Source: Piezodorus guildinii (taxonomy: Eukaryota > Arthropoda > Insecta > Hemiptera > Pentatomidae). From it: DNA of 64,000 nucleotides. Location of the stretch: NCBI GenBank assembly GCA_023052935.1, contig CM041297.1:51999917-52063916 (forward strand). Reading direction: 5' to 3'. A program made the translations under genes and the position numbers. Within the stretch, counting starts at the first letter, position 1. The number at the start of each line of letters is the position of its first letter. The notes under the pieces were generated by a model. It had not been told where the DNA came from. It was given only the letters and a program-made list of their open reading frames with translations, and ran no database searches. Below, piece after piece: positions 33,411 to 44,859 of the stretch.

Positions 33411-34185
33411 AAAATCTGGTGCGGACAACACACGACTTTCACTTACCTCCGTTTTTAGAATCGATTAAAGAATTTTCAAAAATAGTAAGAGATAAAAATG
33501 AATGAAACCATTAGAGAATTAGTTAAATGAATTTCTATAGAAACATGTGTTTTATTAAAAAATCTATGATTTATTATCTAAAACAATCACTTAGTTTATT
33601 GGCTTTTTATCACTCTCTATTAACTTTTACGAGCTCGTGTGTATTAGATAATATTTTTTCTAAAATCTCTAGCTTTCCAACGGTATATTACACATGTATA
33701 TTACTGTTCTTATGTTCGAAAACGAAAAATTGCATTAAAAAAATATTTTTTCAGTTTTCTCTTTTAGTTGCTTTTCAAATTTGCTCAACTTGCATATTTA
33801 GCTGTTATTTATCAATGCTAATAGATAACATGGTTATTTTTATAAATATACAAAATTAAAGGTACTTTAGAAGAAGAAAATTTAAAATATCGGCATTTAA
33901 ACCCTGTCAGACTATTTTTATCAGAATAAAACCTACATGATATTAAAGCCCATTAAATTTTACATCTATATAAGGAGTTTAATAAAAACGTTAGAGCCCT
34001 AAATTTAAATTTCATAGGACTTTTCATTTCCGCCCGGGAGTTACCACACACGACACACACACACAGACCTTTTTGCGGGACTTGGTTATTTGGACTCAGG
34101 GGACCCTAAAACGTGTATTTCCGTTGAAAACTGGAATTCGAAAATTTTCACGAACGCAATACTTTACTTACTATATAAATATTTA
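33411..34185 (+). mobile_element. Helentron-like non-autonomous element
   Basis: It starts AAAATCTGGTGCGGACAACA with subterminal ACTTTCACTTACC, and carries the internal (CA)n at about 34052-34073 before CAGACCTTTTTGCGGGACTT. The right end is decayed: ATTTATATGGAAATAATTTC replaces the usual GGTAAGTGAAAGT. The internal dinucleotide tract sits at the same place in the copies at 53.2 and 60.8 kb. Confidence 0.7.
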
Positions 34186-35395
34186 TATGGAAATAATTTC
34201 TAATGATTAACTAATACGGGACCCTAATTGATGGAAAATTAATTATAATGTTTCCAAATTCGATATTAGGCAGAGGTCCGAATACGACAGAGGGTCCAGA
34301 TTGACCCCTTGTCAACATTGACTTTCCTAATATTTACTGATGGAAGTGTACTCGCCAGTCTGTTCAAGTTCCGTCCCAATTGATTCAGTTTCTGGAATTT
34401 CAAGGGTGATTCGACTGTGTACGGATTGTACGGATTGGAAATTAATTTACTCAAATGTTACTGTTTTTACATTTTAGTGCAATTGTTAAAATTATAAAAT
34501 ATGACAGTGAGATATTTTATAATCTAAATTATATAATTAAAAAATCTTTTGAATATTACAATACTCTTAAAGCTTAAGTGTATTTTTGTTGTTGTTTTTT
34601 CTATACTCATATTGAGTAACTGTAAAAATACAGTAAAAATAAAATACATATTATTTTCTTATTGTTCGAAATACCAAAGTGCGAGTAGTCACCATTAAAG
34701 CCTATATTATCCAAAAGGAAGGTCTATGTACATATATATGTAGGTATATATTATATTTATAAAGAATAAAAAAATATAAATAAATATATTTCAAAAAATA
34801 AATGCTATTATTATTATCGTTAAAAATATAAACATGCTACCCAAAATACCAGTAATTTAAATTTTGAATATTATTAAATATTATTTAGGATAAATATTAG
34901 TTTTTAGTTTGGTTGCATAAAAATTTCGATGATTTTATAGTTATGTTATTTTATTTATTTTTATTTTTTTAATTTTAATATGTGTTTAGTGATAATTTCT
35001 AGATCCTGAAAATAAAAACTGAATAAATATACAAATGTTTGCTGTTATTTTTGTTTTGGATATTCTTTAAAATACGTTATTCTACTTTTCAAAACAAGAA
35101 GAAAATGTCAAAGTATTGCCGTAACATTAATGATATATCATTTTCTACCAAATTTTAGCACGTCTACGTACTAAAAGAAACTAAGTTTTCCCAAAATTGT
35201 GTTCATTAACTCTAATGGTACGTATTGTTTTTCTTCTACACTTGTTCTCAAGAAAAAAAAAAAAAAATTAACTGTATTTTCTTATTGTTTAAAATATAAT
35301 TAGACTACCAAAAATACGATTAATTCATATTTAAAATCATTAAAAGGCTAGAAAAGCTTTTTATTTTAGTAATATATAACAGTGAGTTTTTAATT
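34186..35395. other. AT-rich spacer
   Basis: 34260-34450 has a mildly balanced unique patch. 34600-34690 and 35230-35310 share TTTTCTTATTGTT-type text and may be an old short duplication. No gene recognised. Confidence 0.5.
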
Positions 35396-35399
35396 TGTG

Positions 35400-35480
35400 T
35401 TAATAAGTTCCACTGCACCTGAAGATGGCATTGTAGCCGAAACGTAGTGCGATTTTTTTCAATAAAAGAGTGGTGAAGTA
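35400..35480 (+). ncRNA. Hammerhead-like core motif, single copy
   Basis: CTGAAGA at 35419-35425 is followed by T, GGC, ATTGTA, GCC, GAAA (35439-35442) and CGT. CUGANGA plus a GGC/GCC stem II plus GAAA is the standard hammerhead catalytic core. Upstream CACT (35411-35414) and downstream AGTG could close another helix. I could not identify the cleavage-site strand, so activity is not claimed. It may be the remnant of a Penelope-type element. Confidence 0.45.
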
Positions 35481-35592
35481 GAAATCAGCCTCCAATTTTA
35501 TTCATATAAATTGACCTTCACTTAAAAGAATCTACACCTCATATGTGTTAATAATTTTAATTTTAATCTAGAATATAATTAAATATGTATAT

Positions 35593-35644
35593 GTATATAT
35601 ATATATATTATATATTATATATATATATTATATATATATATATA
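35593..35644. repeat. Imperfect (TA)n microsatellite
   Basis: TA tracts broken by TTATATTATA steps. The DNA on each side is AT-rich. Confidence 0.9.
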
Positions 35645-35948
35645 CATTGTTTATAGTTGTTATATTGAACGTTTTAAATTCATTGTATGAGTATATTTAT
35701 TTTTAATTACTATTTTGAAGATTAGGTGTTCTGAAACATCAGTTTTATATATACATATATAGTATATATGTAAATTTCTTTAATATTTAAATTTTCATTC
35801 TTCAGTCTTTTGATTAAAAAAGGTGAGTAAAGGTTCAAATTAAAAATAAAATTGGTTGAAGAATGACCGGAGGAGCTTTGACTGTAAAGCTACAAAAGGC
35901 ACACCCCCGCAGCTCTAACTTTAGACTTGTTTAATTGCTTTTTTCCAG

Positions 35949-35972
35949 CCACACCCAGGGGCAAGGGATCTG
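35949..35972 (+). CDS. Candidate 24-nt microexon
   Basis: TTAATTGCTTTTTTCCAG is a very good 3' splice match ending at 35948. The 24 bases that follow end before GTAAAA, a moderate 5' splice match. The length is a multiple of three and all frames are open. In the phase used by the candidate exons at 42411 and 47145 it would encode TPRGKGS. A G+C-richer, unique context (35875-36010) supports something non-repetitive here, but such short matches can arise by chance. Confidence 0.2.
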
Positions 35973-36223
35973 GTAAAAAGCGACGTGTGGGGGTTCTAAG
36001 CTGTCCATGTTCAATCGTTCAATTTAAAAAAAAAAAAAATTAAATTAAAGGGGTAGTGAGTTCTTTTCAATAGGTATAGTATTTTCTCTACCGAGAAATG
36101 AAGATGAAATTCATTGGGGAAATTCTAATATCTATACATATTCGAACTCAAAAATCCTCTGTTAAAAACTGATATAAAATGGTTCATTTTAGTATTTATT
36201 TTATTTTTAAGATTTTAGATATA

Positions 36224-36909
36224 CGAGGCATGTTTTTTAAGTAAGTACCGTTTTGGAATTAAAAAAAGACGTACAAAGATATCGCAATAATTTTATTTTT
36301 ACATGAAAGCCTGTACCTTAATTTACTTTTCTACACAATTTCCATGAATTTTGAGGCACTTGTCATAACGTGGCACCAGCTTTTGAATACCCTCCTCAAA
36401 CAAATTCTGCCGCCTGACTTGTTAACCACTGCATCACAAATGTTTTGACTTCGTTATCGTCTTGAAGACGCCGACCGCCCAGGTGTTTCTTCAAGTGCAG
36501 GAACAAATGGTAGTCGCTGGGCGCCAGATCAGGGCTGTATCAGGGGTGAGTTTCCCATTTAAATGATTTGATGAGTCTTTGGTCCGATTAGCCACATGTG
36601 GACGGGCATTGTCATGCAGCAAAATGATACCCTTACTCAACTTGCCACATATTTTGTTTTGGATTGCACGCAAGACGATAACGAAGTCAAAACATTTGTG
36701 ATGCAGTGGTTAACAGTCAAACGGCAGAATTTTGTTGAGGAGGGTATTCAAAAACTGGTGCCGCGTTATGACAGGTGCCTCAAAAATCATGGAAATTATG
36801 TAAAAAAGTAGATTAAGGTACAGGCTTTCATGTAAAAATAAAATTATTGCAATATCTTTGCACGTCTTTTTTTAATTCGAAACTGTACTTACTTAAAAAA
36901 CATGCCTCG
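36224..36909. mobile_element. mariner derivative made of two inverted 3' ends (686 bp)
   Basis: Both ends read CGAGGCATGTTTTTTAAGTA inward, with TA duplicated outside (36222-36223 and 36910-36911). The inversion is not limited to short terminal repeats: 36224-36466 and 36671-36909 are inverted copies over about 240 bp, both containing the last part of the transposase gene. It therefore looks like one mariner 3' end joined tail to tail with another. It cannot encode an active enzyme but has two usable-looking ends. Confidence 0.85.
36323..36673 (-). pseudogene. mariner transposase C-terminal part, broken
   Basis: On the minus strand GIILLHDNARPHVAN carries the second catalytic Asp. After a frameshift and an in-frame stop, YSPDLAPSDYHLFLHLKK carries the third, then LQDDNEVKTFVMQWL and EEGIQKLVPRYDKCL lead to the stop at 36323-36325. 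The N-terminal two thirds are absent. A second partial copy of the same C-terminus lies inverted on the + strand at 36671-36811. Type: mariner with a D34D-like motif, judged from the DNARPH and SPDLAPSD motifs. Confidence 0.85.
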
Positions 36910-36911
36910 TA

Positions 36912-38935
36912 TATAAAATGATAACACAATTTTGATTTCCGCGAACATGGGCATTCTTTGCCGAAGGTTTAAATATAATATACATTGTAATTAAATTGTC
37001 TTTGGAGGGTAAAATTTACTTTTGTTTAACCAATTTATCAACAAATTATTTCTAAATTATAAGTAGTCATATAGGCGTATAATATACCATGATAACGAAT
37101 CATTTCATATAAGTTAATAAGTCGGACAAGTTAATAGAAATATCTTATAAGCGCATAAACTTATGAAAAAATGGGAGGTTATGGTGGTTCATGGTGATCG
37201 TATAAGTTACATTAATATATTCAGTGCTCAAGATTTTAGAAAAAGTATATGTAGTTTTAATGCAAATAAAAACAGTGATAACCACAATATATATATCTAT
37301 ATTTGACAAGTAAAAGAGATAACAAAATGTTATAAATTTTTTTTTTATATAGGGGGTGTATCAAATTCCTCCCTTTACGAAGAGAAATAAAATATTTCAA
37401 ACGTATATTTTATGTAAGTCAAAATCTACAGGGTCATTTATAGGAAGTGAGATTGGGAGCCATTTTCGAAATTGGTTTCCTAAATTAACCCTTGAGAAAT
37501 ATGATATTGAAAAGCAGATAACAAAAGCACCCCCCTGCCATCCCTTTGTACAGTCATGACAATAAATCACGGGCCATTTAGACGGCTCAATTGGCCCACA
37601 ATGACTTTTCTAGGGCCGCGGTAAATCTTCGAGGTCCCACCCACTCTTATTAAAAACCGACTGTACACGGTAACAATAACTGCCTACTAAATCTTAAGAG
37701 TTGTACTATCCCTCTTGTCAGTGGGATCTTTTAAAAGAATTTAATTTAGTTAGCTATATTTAGGGAGCATGAACTTCCTGTTCCGGCCGGCATGAGTATA
37801 ATGCTCAGGGCGTACAATACTACTTCCTTTGACAGTTACGTGCTTGAGGAACACATCATTCATATCAACCTAGCCTAAGGCAACGTTGTCGCTCCGCCAT
37901 TGTGATTCTGGAACTTTCGGATTATTTGTAGCTTCCGTGTAGACAGAAATAAATAAAGTGATTTTAAAAATAAATATTATATGTGGATCAAGAACCTCAA
38001 GCGGGACGGTTTCCAAAGAAAGAATAACCTAAATATTTTTAGTTAAAATATATCATAGATATTACATTTTGTTGTTTTAGTTTTACTGAGCTATATATCA
38101 AATAAATATAATTTTTATTTACTGTAATATTATTTTAAAGGGACTAGTCCCAGAATATATGAAGTAATATTTATTTTATTTGACAACAAGTAATATGAAA
38201 ATGCCTTTAGGCATATATTGTAAAATTGATGACCATTACGAAAAACCTCCTCCCAGTGAAGGCACTCGTTCCACTTGGCGTGGAAGGTCTGCTAAAGAAG
38301 TAGGTCTCTGCTCCAGAGGGTTTCAGTCTCCTTGGTGGGTTTTGTGGTACCTGCGAGACCTTGCTAGAGACCTGTTCTCTGAGGGTCTATATGAGAGAGT
38401 ATGAGGTCTAAGATTTGGGTATCGTGGAACTATACCTAACAGCATAAGGAGCTATTCAGAAGACCTTGATGTCAATATCTAAGATATCGTGGTGTTTTCA
38501 GAGAAAATAATTTTAGAATCACTGAGGATTATCCTCCATCAAATAAAATATATTAAGCATAGAAATTTGATCTTGTTATCAGCGCATCAAAGGATTTCAT
38601 GTTATATATAATTTTAAACTTATTTAAAGAAAGAAGAATAAAATATAGTTAGTGAGAAAAATAAATAAAGTTAAAAGTATACTGTTAATAATATTAATTA
38701 AATAATAAGATAAATGTATGTCAAGTATGAATTTATGAGTATGCTGTGTGTGAAACAACCAAGAGTATTTGGCAGCGTTGCTAGAAAATAAAGCATTTCT
38801 CTATAGTATATGTCTTATACATTCTTAAATAGTAGATAGTCGCCAATGCTTAGTGTTTTAGAAGCTGAACGTGACAAATAATGATAGAGTGAATTTTTTT
38901 TTCTCCAAAACTTTATATCACAAGGCAGCCACTGA
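36912..38935. other. Spacer with two unassigned balanced patches
   Basis: 37560-37960 and 38230-38410 are less A+T-rich. The second includes a 74-codon frame (38180-38404) with no recognised domain. No splice pair, repeat match or RNA gene was recognised. Confidence 0.4.
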
Positions 38936-40459
38936 CTGCGGACGCTAAGAGAGGCAATCTGGAGTCCGGGTATGATGCTCTGGCCGGAAGCCGGAGCAAA
39001 AAAACCAAACAGAAATATCTGTCTGCCCAGGCCCTACAAATTAGGGGACTTTGTTCTGCTCGGAACAGGACGCCGGCTTGTTGTCTTGTCTACTTCTCTT
39101 TTTGCTTCTTTGATTTCGAAAAAAAAAAAAAAAAAAATTTTTTTCGAATCTTAGTACTCGAGCGTGACGAGACAAAGTGTGAAACTGGTTAGATACAGTA
39201 TTATTTTCGATTATTGTCTTGTAAGAGAGTCTCTTATTTATAGTGAGGAATTTTTAGAACTAAATAAGAAATTGTTGCGTTAGCCTTTAGGTTAGATACT
39301 TTTTATATTTCATATTTTTGCAAGTAATTTTTTTTTTTATAAAATGCGTGCCCAATGGCTAACCAAGAAGTAACCTCCTTATGAAAAAGCACATGTAAAA
39401 ATTGTTGTGAAAATGTAATGTAAAAAGTGAAATTTGTTAGCAGTGTTTTAATTACCAGGTTGATTAATTGGTTTTAGCGAGACTTATTAAAAAATATACA
39501 AACAAATGTTGCACAAAATAAGTGTTCTTGAAGTCATTCTGAAGTTGAGTTAGCCGATGGAAGGAAGTTTGTGAAGTATAAGCAAACTTTAATCCCTATA
39601 TTTTTTTATTTTTATTATACTAACCTAGATATATAGAATAAATAAATAAAATCAAAGGTTTGGTATAGAAGTTAAATTTAGATATTTATAAGCATTATTA
39701 TATCTATGTTTTAGACAAAAATTATAATGAATGTTTTTTTTTTTAATTTTAAGGTAATTTTACATACTTTTAGATTTGAAAGATATAATTTTTTTGTAAA
39801 GTCTTGTACATGTAACTAACGAAAAAACCGGAATTTTTTGTCTTAAATTTTCTTAACGCCTACTCAATATTTCTGACCTTAATGTATCCTGACTGTGGGA
39901 TGAACATAATTAAAGAAACCGAAAATATAGATTATAAAAACCAGAATATAATTTATATTTATTATTCAATCCAATATCTTGCAGACGTTTTCGAAAATCA
40001 GAATACACTGATAAGAAGTTTCTTAAACTGCAATAATGTTTCACGTTTTTACCCACAAAATGATTCAATTTAACTCGAACTTTTGAATTAATCTCGGCAA
40101 GAAAAGTTGGACTCAACTTTTTTTTAAGAATTGAATGGTCAGACTTAAATGAAACATTGTTAGATTTCATTATTGCCAAGCCTTGTGTGTACAATGTATA
40201 ATGCTATACAAGGCTTAATTATTATATTGTATATTTTTACAATACGGATTTATTTTGGTTTCCCCTAATTAACGATACGCGTAGTTCTTTTGTCTGATAG
40301 TATTTAATATACCTTTGTCTGGAATGCAGTTTTTGAAAGATTTAAAAATAAAACTCTGATAAGTAAATATTATAAATCGAGTGATTTGTACCTTTCTGCA
40401 CGCACGATCATTCCATCGGCTAATTTAATGTATTCCCTACTGTGGTGGGTAGAACCTAT
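38936..40459. other. AT-rich spacer with a GC-richer patch at 38940-39100
   Basis: The patch holds GGCCGGAAGCCGGAGC and a 60-codon frame without known features, ending in an A/T run at 39119-39144. The remainder to 40459 is AT-rich. Confidence 0.45.
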
Positions 40460-40860
40460 TTATATACCTTCATTTTTATTTAATGTACGTGCTCCAGGAT
40501 ATAAGTAGTTCTCATAGCTCTTGTTTGTTCTCGGATGACTTTTGTTTTGGTAAAAAAAGAGAGAGATGCGCCGATACTCCACGGTGTTTACAAAGGAACA
40601 TCGGAACGTCACCGTTGACTGAAGGATTTCAAACGCTGTGACAGCGGTTCTTAATGACGTCGTCTGGGTCCCTTTTTTTTTTTCCGTCCTCGACACATTG
40701 GGTGGATAGCCGGCGGAAGATCGGCTCTGGGGATCATCCGGACAGACCTCGGTGCCAGGAAGTTGAGGATCACGAAAGGACGGCTCAACCTGTTTTTCAT
40801 TAATATACCTAGGTTCTGCTACGTCTAAGGACGCTCCTGTGGTTTTTTATTTAAAATTCT
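40460..40860. other. Unassigned block with a 78-codon minus-strand frame
   Basis: The minus-strand frame 40460-40696 contains YRRISLFFYQNKSHPRTN. The surrounding DNA (GGATAGCCGGCGGAAGATCG and on) is G+C-richer than average. I see no matching splice acceptor and no second exon, so a host gene is not called. Confidence 0.25.
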
Positions 40861-41265
40861 TATTAATAACTCGTTCCGAAATAGCTCTCGTCTCAGTGGA
40901 ATAATGACCGAGATTATGAACAGATGCAACACTGCTCAAACATCAGTCATCTTTCGTTGATATAATTAGCTGGAAGGCGTTGATTGAAATTGAAAGATTG
41001 AAGAAATAATGTCTCTTCCACTTGTGCTTCCTAGTTTTCGAACATTTTTACTAATTAATAATAATTTTATTATAGAAAGTGATAAAGTAAAGAACTTTTA
41101 AATGCACGGAGTTCGGTTGCTATTCCTAATGAAGAAAAAAAGAAATTATTTACATAGGAATTCAAAACAGCGCTACATACCATTACTACATTGTTTCTGT
41201 TTTTATTCTATATATGAAATCAAGTATATTTCTTTCCATTTATTCAACTCGAAGAAGCTCCATAC

Positions 41266-41406
41266 ATATTTAAGTAGGCATTCTGTACTTCCATTAGCTT
41301 TATTTATACTTTTAATACTTCTTTGCATATTTTTATAAAGATGTAAATAAGTATTGAAAGAATAAATAAAGCTAATGGAAGTACAGAATGCCTATTTGAA
41401 TATGTA
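41266..41406 (+). ncRNA. Long near-perfect hairpin, possible hairpin RNA
   Basis: 41266-41321 and 41351-41406 pair over 56 positions with four non-Watson-Crick positions and a loop of 29 bases. Three of the four become G:U pairs in an RNA made from the + strand and A:C mismatches in one made from the minus strand. The central block, GGCATTCTGTACTTCCATTA and on, is fully paired for about 31 bases. Such hairpins can be small MITEs or sources of hairpin RNA and siRNA. The frame at 41102-41338 overlaps the left arm and is not supported. Confidence 0.5.
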
Positions 41407-41409
41407 AAA

Positions 41410-42400
41410 GTATCTTTCACAGCGTTCATCATATATTTTTAAATTTCTTTTTTTCCAGATCGGCTGCGTGAGCCATACATGGATTTTTTAATACAAATGA
41501 ATAATTATTACAACTAGTAACAATGGCCTAAGTGGGTCTATAGTCTCGTAAAAAAGACTCCCCTAACGATAATAGATATATAAGAACTTAATAGTGAAGT
41601 TAAATTGATAAAAATTAAAGAAAGAAAGAAAATTATCGAATACATAAAATAATTATAATTTTAATGCAAAAGTATAGAAGTAAAATCGATTTTAGTCTAA
41701 AAAAAAAAAATTATATGAAGTTCGAACTCCTATTAATAACATAAAGAATCCAAATCCAAAATAATATTTTAAGAATTGTTAATAAAATACTTGTTCGATT
41801 AGGAATAATATATAATAGCCATCAGAGCTTACTTATACTTAATTAATTTTTCTAATGTATAAATTATCCTTATTTCATCAATTTTTTATTTTATTTTATC
41901 AATTAATTGTTGAAGTTTCAGTCATCAAGAAAACCCTTATTAAAATAATATTATTATTAGATTACGATTATTAACTTGTTAGTGAATATTTCCAGACTAT
42001 CTGCTGACCAACCTTAATAGGTTTTAATATCATTTCGTCGTCAATATTAAAAAACAGTTTTTACGGGCCAATGCTATATTTCAGGGATATATTAATAACA
42101 AACCTAACCTTAATACTTTTTTAAGTTAAGATCAGGCTTAAGCCTTTACAAAAAAAATAAATAAATAAATAGATCAATTATGCTAATATAAATGTAATTT
42201 AAAGGTCCAAGTTCAAGTTGACTTGTATACACCATTAAATTAAACATTATTAACGATTTCCTAGAAGAAAAAAAAATTCTATCTCGTTTTGTCTAACCTC
42301 TAGAGAATTAATATATAATATATAAAATTAAGAAAGTTTTTTTGTTTTATATTATTAATTAAATTAATAATATTAAACAAATTTTAATAATATAATTTGT
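41410..42400. other. AT-rich spacer, intron-like
   Basis: No gene or repeat recognised. It leads into the splice acceptor at 42409-42410. Confidence 0.55.
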
Positions 42401-42410
42401 TTAGTTTCAG

Positions 42411-42476
42411 GTCCTAGCAGCCCAAGTAAGGCGGGATCACCTGGTTTTGGGTTGAAGCCGAACTCAGGAATTGGAA
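42411..42476 (+). CDS. Candidate internal coding exon, 66 nt
   Basis: TTTGTTTAGTTTCAG ends at 42410 and GTAAGT begins at 42477, a good acceptor and a consensus donor. Only one of three frames is open, using two bases to finish a codon and then PSSPSKAGSPGFGLKP with NSGIG. The length is 22 codons' worth, so skipping would keep frame. G+C is far above the flanking AT-rich DNA and no repeat matches. The product is unknown; the Ser/Pro/Gly-rich text suggests a disordered linker. This is the best exon candidate in the window. Confidence 0.5.
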
Positions 42477-42539
42477 GTAAGTGTATTATATTATAGTATT
42501 AAGACAAAGAGATAATATTAGATATGCAGGAGATAAAGA

Positions 42540-42730
42540 GGGAAACACAGAAAAGGAGCTGGATGAGCAATCTTCTTTTATTACACTAGGAGGTACTACT
42601 GGTTACAGACCTTCATCTCGCCTGAAATAACTTCATCTCCTATTTACCACGCCAAGCTATCTACCCAGCGCGGGAAGCTCAGCCTCCCTTAGGATTCTTT
42701 CGAATTTGATAAGATCTAATTTTGAGCTAC
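42540..42730 (+). other. Weak exon candidate downstream of 42411
   Basis: CTTCTTTTATTACACTAG ends near 42592 and resembles an acceptor. Frames after it read RYYWLQTFISPEITSSP or, in the phase of the previous exon, GTTGYRPSSRLK then stop. No strong donor was seen. An intron or repeat origin is as likely. The spacer from 42731 to 43310 is AT-rich with a 90-codon frame of no recognised content. Confidence 0.2.
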
Positions 42731-43310
42731 AGGGAAATAGAACTGGTGGAATTGAATTTAAATATTTAAATTCTTACTATAACGAATTACGTGAAGATTA
42801 ATTTAACTTGGCTTGTTTGGAAGGTATTATTTCATCTTACATTTTAAGAATATATTCTATCCAGAGTATAAATACACAGGTTTATTGGGTTTTCTTGCAG
42901 CGTATTTGATTCCATTTTATGACTGGAACATTATCTAAAAAACAAACTGTAAAGTTTTCCGAATTCCAAAAATTATCATCAAGACATAAAAAGAAAATAT
43001 CTAAGCCTAGGCACATCTCACATCATTGCATTACGTTATCAGGTGCACAAAGTTAACTTTCGTGTATTCACCAAACCATATTGGTATGATTTATTCTTCA
43101 GACAGTGTTTAACTTTTCTGTATATCATTCAGTCCAGGTCATGTGGGATAGGCTTACTTCAAATAAACCCTAGCCAAGAACAAAGGAACAAAGTGGTCTT
43201 CATTCGACCCCTGCTAGGTCATAGTATTTCCCATACTTATCTTATGGTAAAAGAATCTGTGCTGGACATCTTAATTATTGCCAAATTATATAATATATAT
43301 ATATATATTT

Positions 43311-43461
43311 TTTAAACATATTTATTGATATTTACAGCTGTGTTATATACATCAAGTAAATGTGATGGACATAGTAAACTGACATGAAATACGCTACCCA
43401 TTGGCAACACTCTGAACTAGATACCCGGGGTCATCTTCTTTTCAGACGCCTCGGAGGATTA
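43311..43461 (-). mobile_element. Jockey-like LINE, 3' part (interrupted)
   Basis: The 3' tail (CATCACATTTACTTGATG on the minus strand) and the end of the coding part up to CCTCGGAGGATTA belong to the family at 4965-5240. The element is cut at 43461 by another LINE and resumes at 44213. Confidence 0.75.
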
Positions 43462-44212
43462 TTTTTTTTAAAGAAAGTAAATTTTATTCTGGGACCTTCA
43501 GTCCCCTAAGAATAACAGAAAAGTACAAAACTTTGGCTTGTGTCTGGCACAGAAACAAAAACATAAAAGAGATACAAACTTAAGATATAATATTATTTAA
43601 AAATAAGAATAAATAAAGTTAAATGAATAACTACGATTACTTAGTATGCATATATGTTTATAATTATATAATCATTAATGTGTATCTGAAGATATATTAC
43701 TATTGTGCTTCTTATGGTGAAAATATATCTAAAACATTGTTTACATATTTTTTGTGGTCCTCATTTTAGAATGTGACATGACCACTATTCTAGCGTTTTG
43801 TTTACAATCAATCTGTCGATGGATGGTTGAGGAGATGAAGGAACAGTTTGCTTTTAAATGAGGTTAAAGAAGGTGCTTTGCGTATAGAGGTAGGTATGGA
43901 ATTCCAGAACGATGTGGCACGCAAACTAAATGATTTTTTAAAGGATGATGTTTGATGAAAAGGAATATATAGGTTAGTGGACTGGGATCTTGTATTAAAC
44001 TAATGTACCGATGAACAAGGGATGAGTAGGTCAAGAATGTAGGATGGATTTTTGGTATTGAAAGTACTCCCATATCCGAAAGTAATAGAAAAACTCCCAA
44101 GAAATACTTTCGCTGGGAAACAGGATTAAGCCACTTCAACTCGGCATACCTGTCAGAAACGCTGGAGCGCCTAGAGACCCCGAAGATGAATCTAATGAAA
44201 CATTTCATAGAT
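43462..44212 (-). mobile_element. 5'-truncated LINE nested in a Jockey LINE (751 bp)
   Basis: Flanked by GATTA on both sides (43457-43461 and 44213-44217), a 5-bp target duplication. Removing it and one GATTA restores the text seen uninterrupted at about 5140 (GGAGGATTATCAGGGATCGA, with small differences). The 3' end on the minus strand is the A-rich end at 43462. The element keeps only the last about 115 codons and the 3' untranslated region. Confidence 0.85.
43864..44208 (-). pseudogene. C-terminal coding part of the nested LINE
   Basis: An open frame of 114 codons without internal stops: DRYAELKWLNPVSQRKYFLG, then LSIPKIHPTFLTYSSLVHRY, then HHPLKNHLVCVPHRSGIPY. A Leu-x-Trp-Leu ... Arg-Arg/Lys-x-x-x-Leu segment followed by such text ends many insect RT polyproteins, but I cannot fix the clade. 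The intact frame indicates a younger insertion than its Jockey host, whose frame is broken. Confidence 0.65.
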
Positions 44213-44780
44213 GATTAGGAATCGAAGAGGCTTATAGGATAGAAACTAGTGGGTTTGAGTGGGAATAGAGTTTTTCATGAAATGATTGATACCTTTTTCG
44301 GGCTAATTCAGTAACATATGGAACATTAAGGTCTTTATGGATGAGCTTATTCATGACAAAGTAAGGAGCTACGTGGATTGTGAGAATTGGATACAAGAAG
44401 AATTTGATGGGCTTGTAGAGCCCCATAGCTCTACTCCTAAGTCCATATTGGTCTTATGATGGTCATATAAATAAGTCTTTTGTAATTAAGTGGAAGGTTG
44501 GAGCGTTTGTCCAGTAAGTGTTTAAATAGTCGAAAACGTCTGGCAGTTTCTTGTCGTTTCAGTCTTTTATCACGACTCCAAGCTAGACGTTTGTCAAGTT
44601 GGAGTCCTAGGTTTCGAATCAGGGGCTAATGGAGTGTCATTGAATGAAACTGTAGGACAGGAAGTCATTGGTTTACGACGAATCGTAAGCCAAATATTTT
44701 TAAACGCTATTTTGACTGTCTTATATACAGATATAAACTGGTTATGGGAGTATCTAGATTTTTTTTATGTCCTTTTAGAA
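44213..44780 (-). pseudogene. Jockey-like RT C-terminal part (continuation)
   Basis: On the minus strand: RLAWSRDKRLKRQETARRFR, LDKRSNLPLNYKRLIYMTII then RPIW; after 44430 APYFVMNKLIHKDLNVPYV and KRYQSFHEKLYSHSNPLV. This is the L-D-x-R-L-x-W ... RPIW-x-Y-G ... APWY-x-x-N ... H-x-DL-x-x-P ... HPNPLV order of Jockey-clade RT C-termini. Stops and frameshifts are present. The element continues at 43311-43461 beyond the nested LINE. Confidence 0.8.
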
Positions 44781-44859
44781 TATAATATACAGAATGTACA
44801 AAAAATAGTGTAAATGAAACAACATGTTTATTATATATTATTCTATTCATACAAATTAA

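Noticed and set aside
33527..33859. 110-codon + strand open frame
   Set aside because: It lies wholly within a Helentron-like repeat, and the corresponding frame is not kept open in the other copies.
40460..40696. Minus-strand frame with RRISLFFYQNK, recalling the RISLVFYQHK segment of TET-type dioxygenases
   Set aside because: The likeness covers only about ten residues. The iron-binding residues and neighbouring exons are not visible and there is no clear splice acceptor. A profile search would be needed before naming it.
44700..44780. LTR retrotransposon or endogenous virus in the window
   Set aside because: I looked for long direct terminal repeats, primer-binding sites and protease/integrase motifs and saw none. 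All RT-like text here is of non-LTR type.
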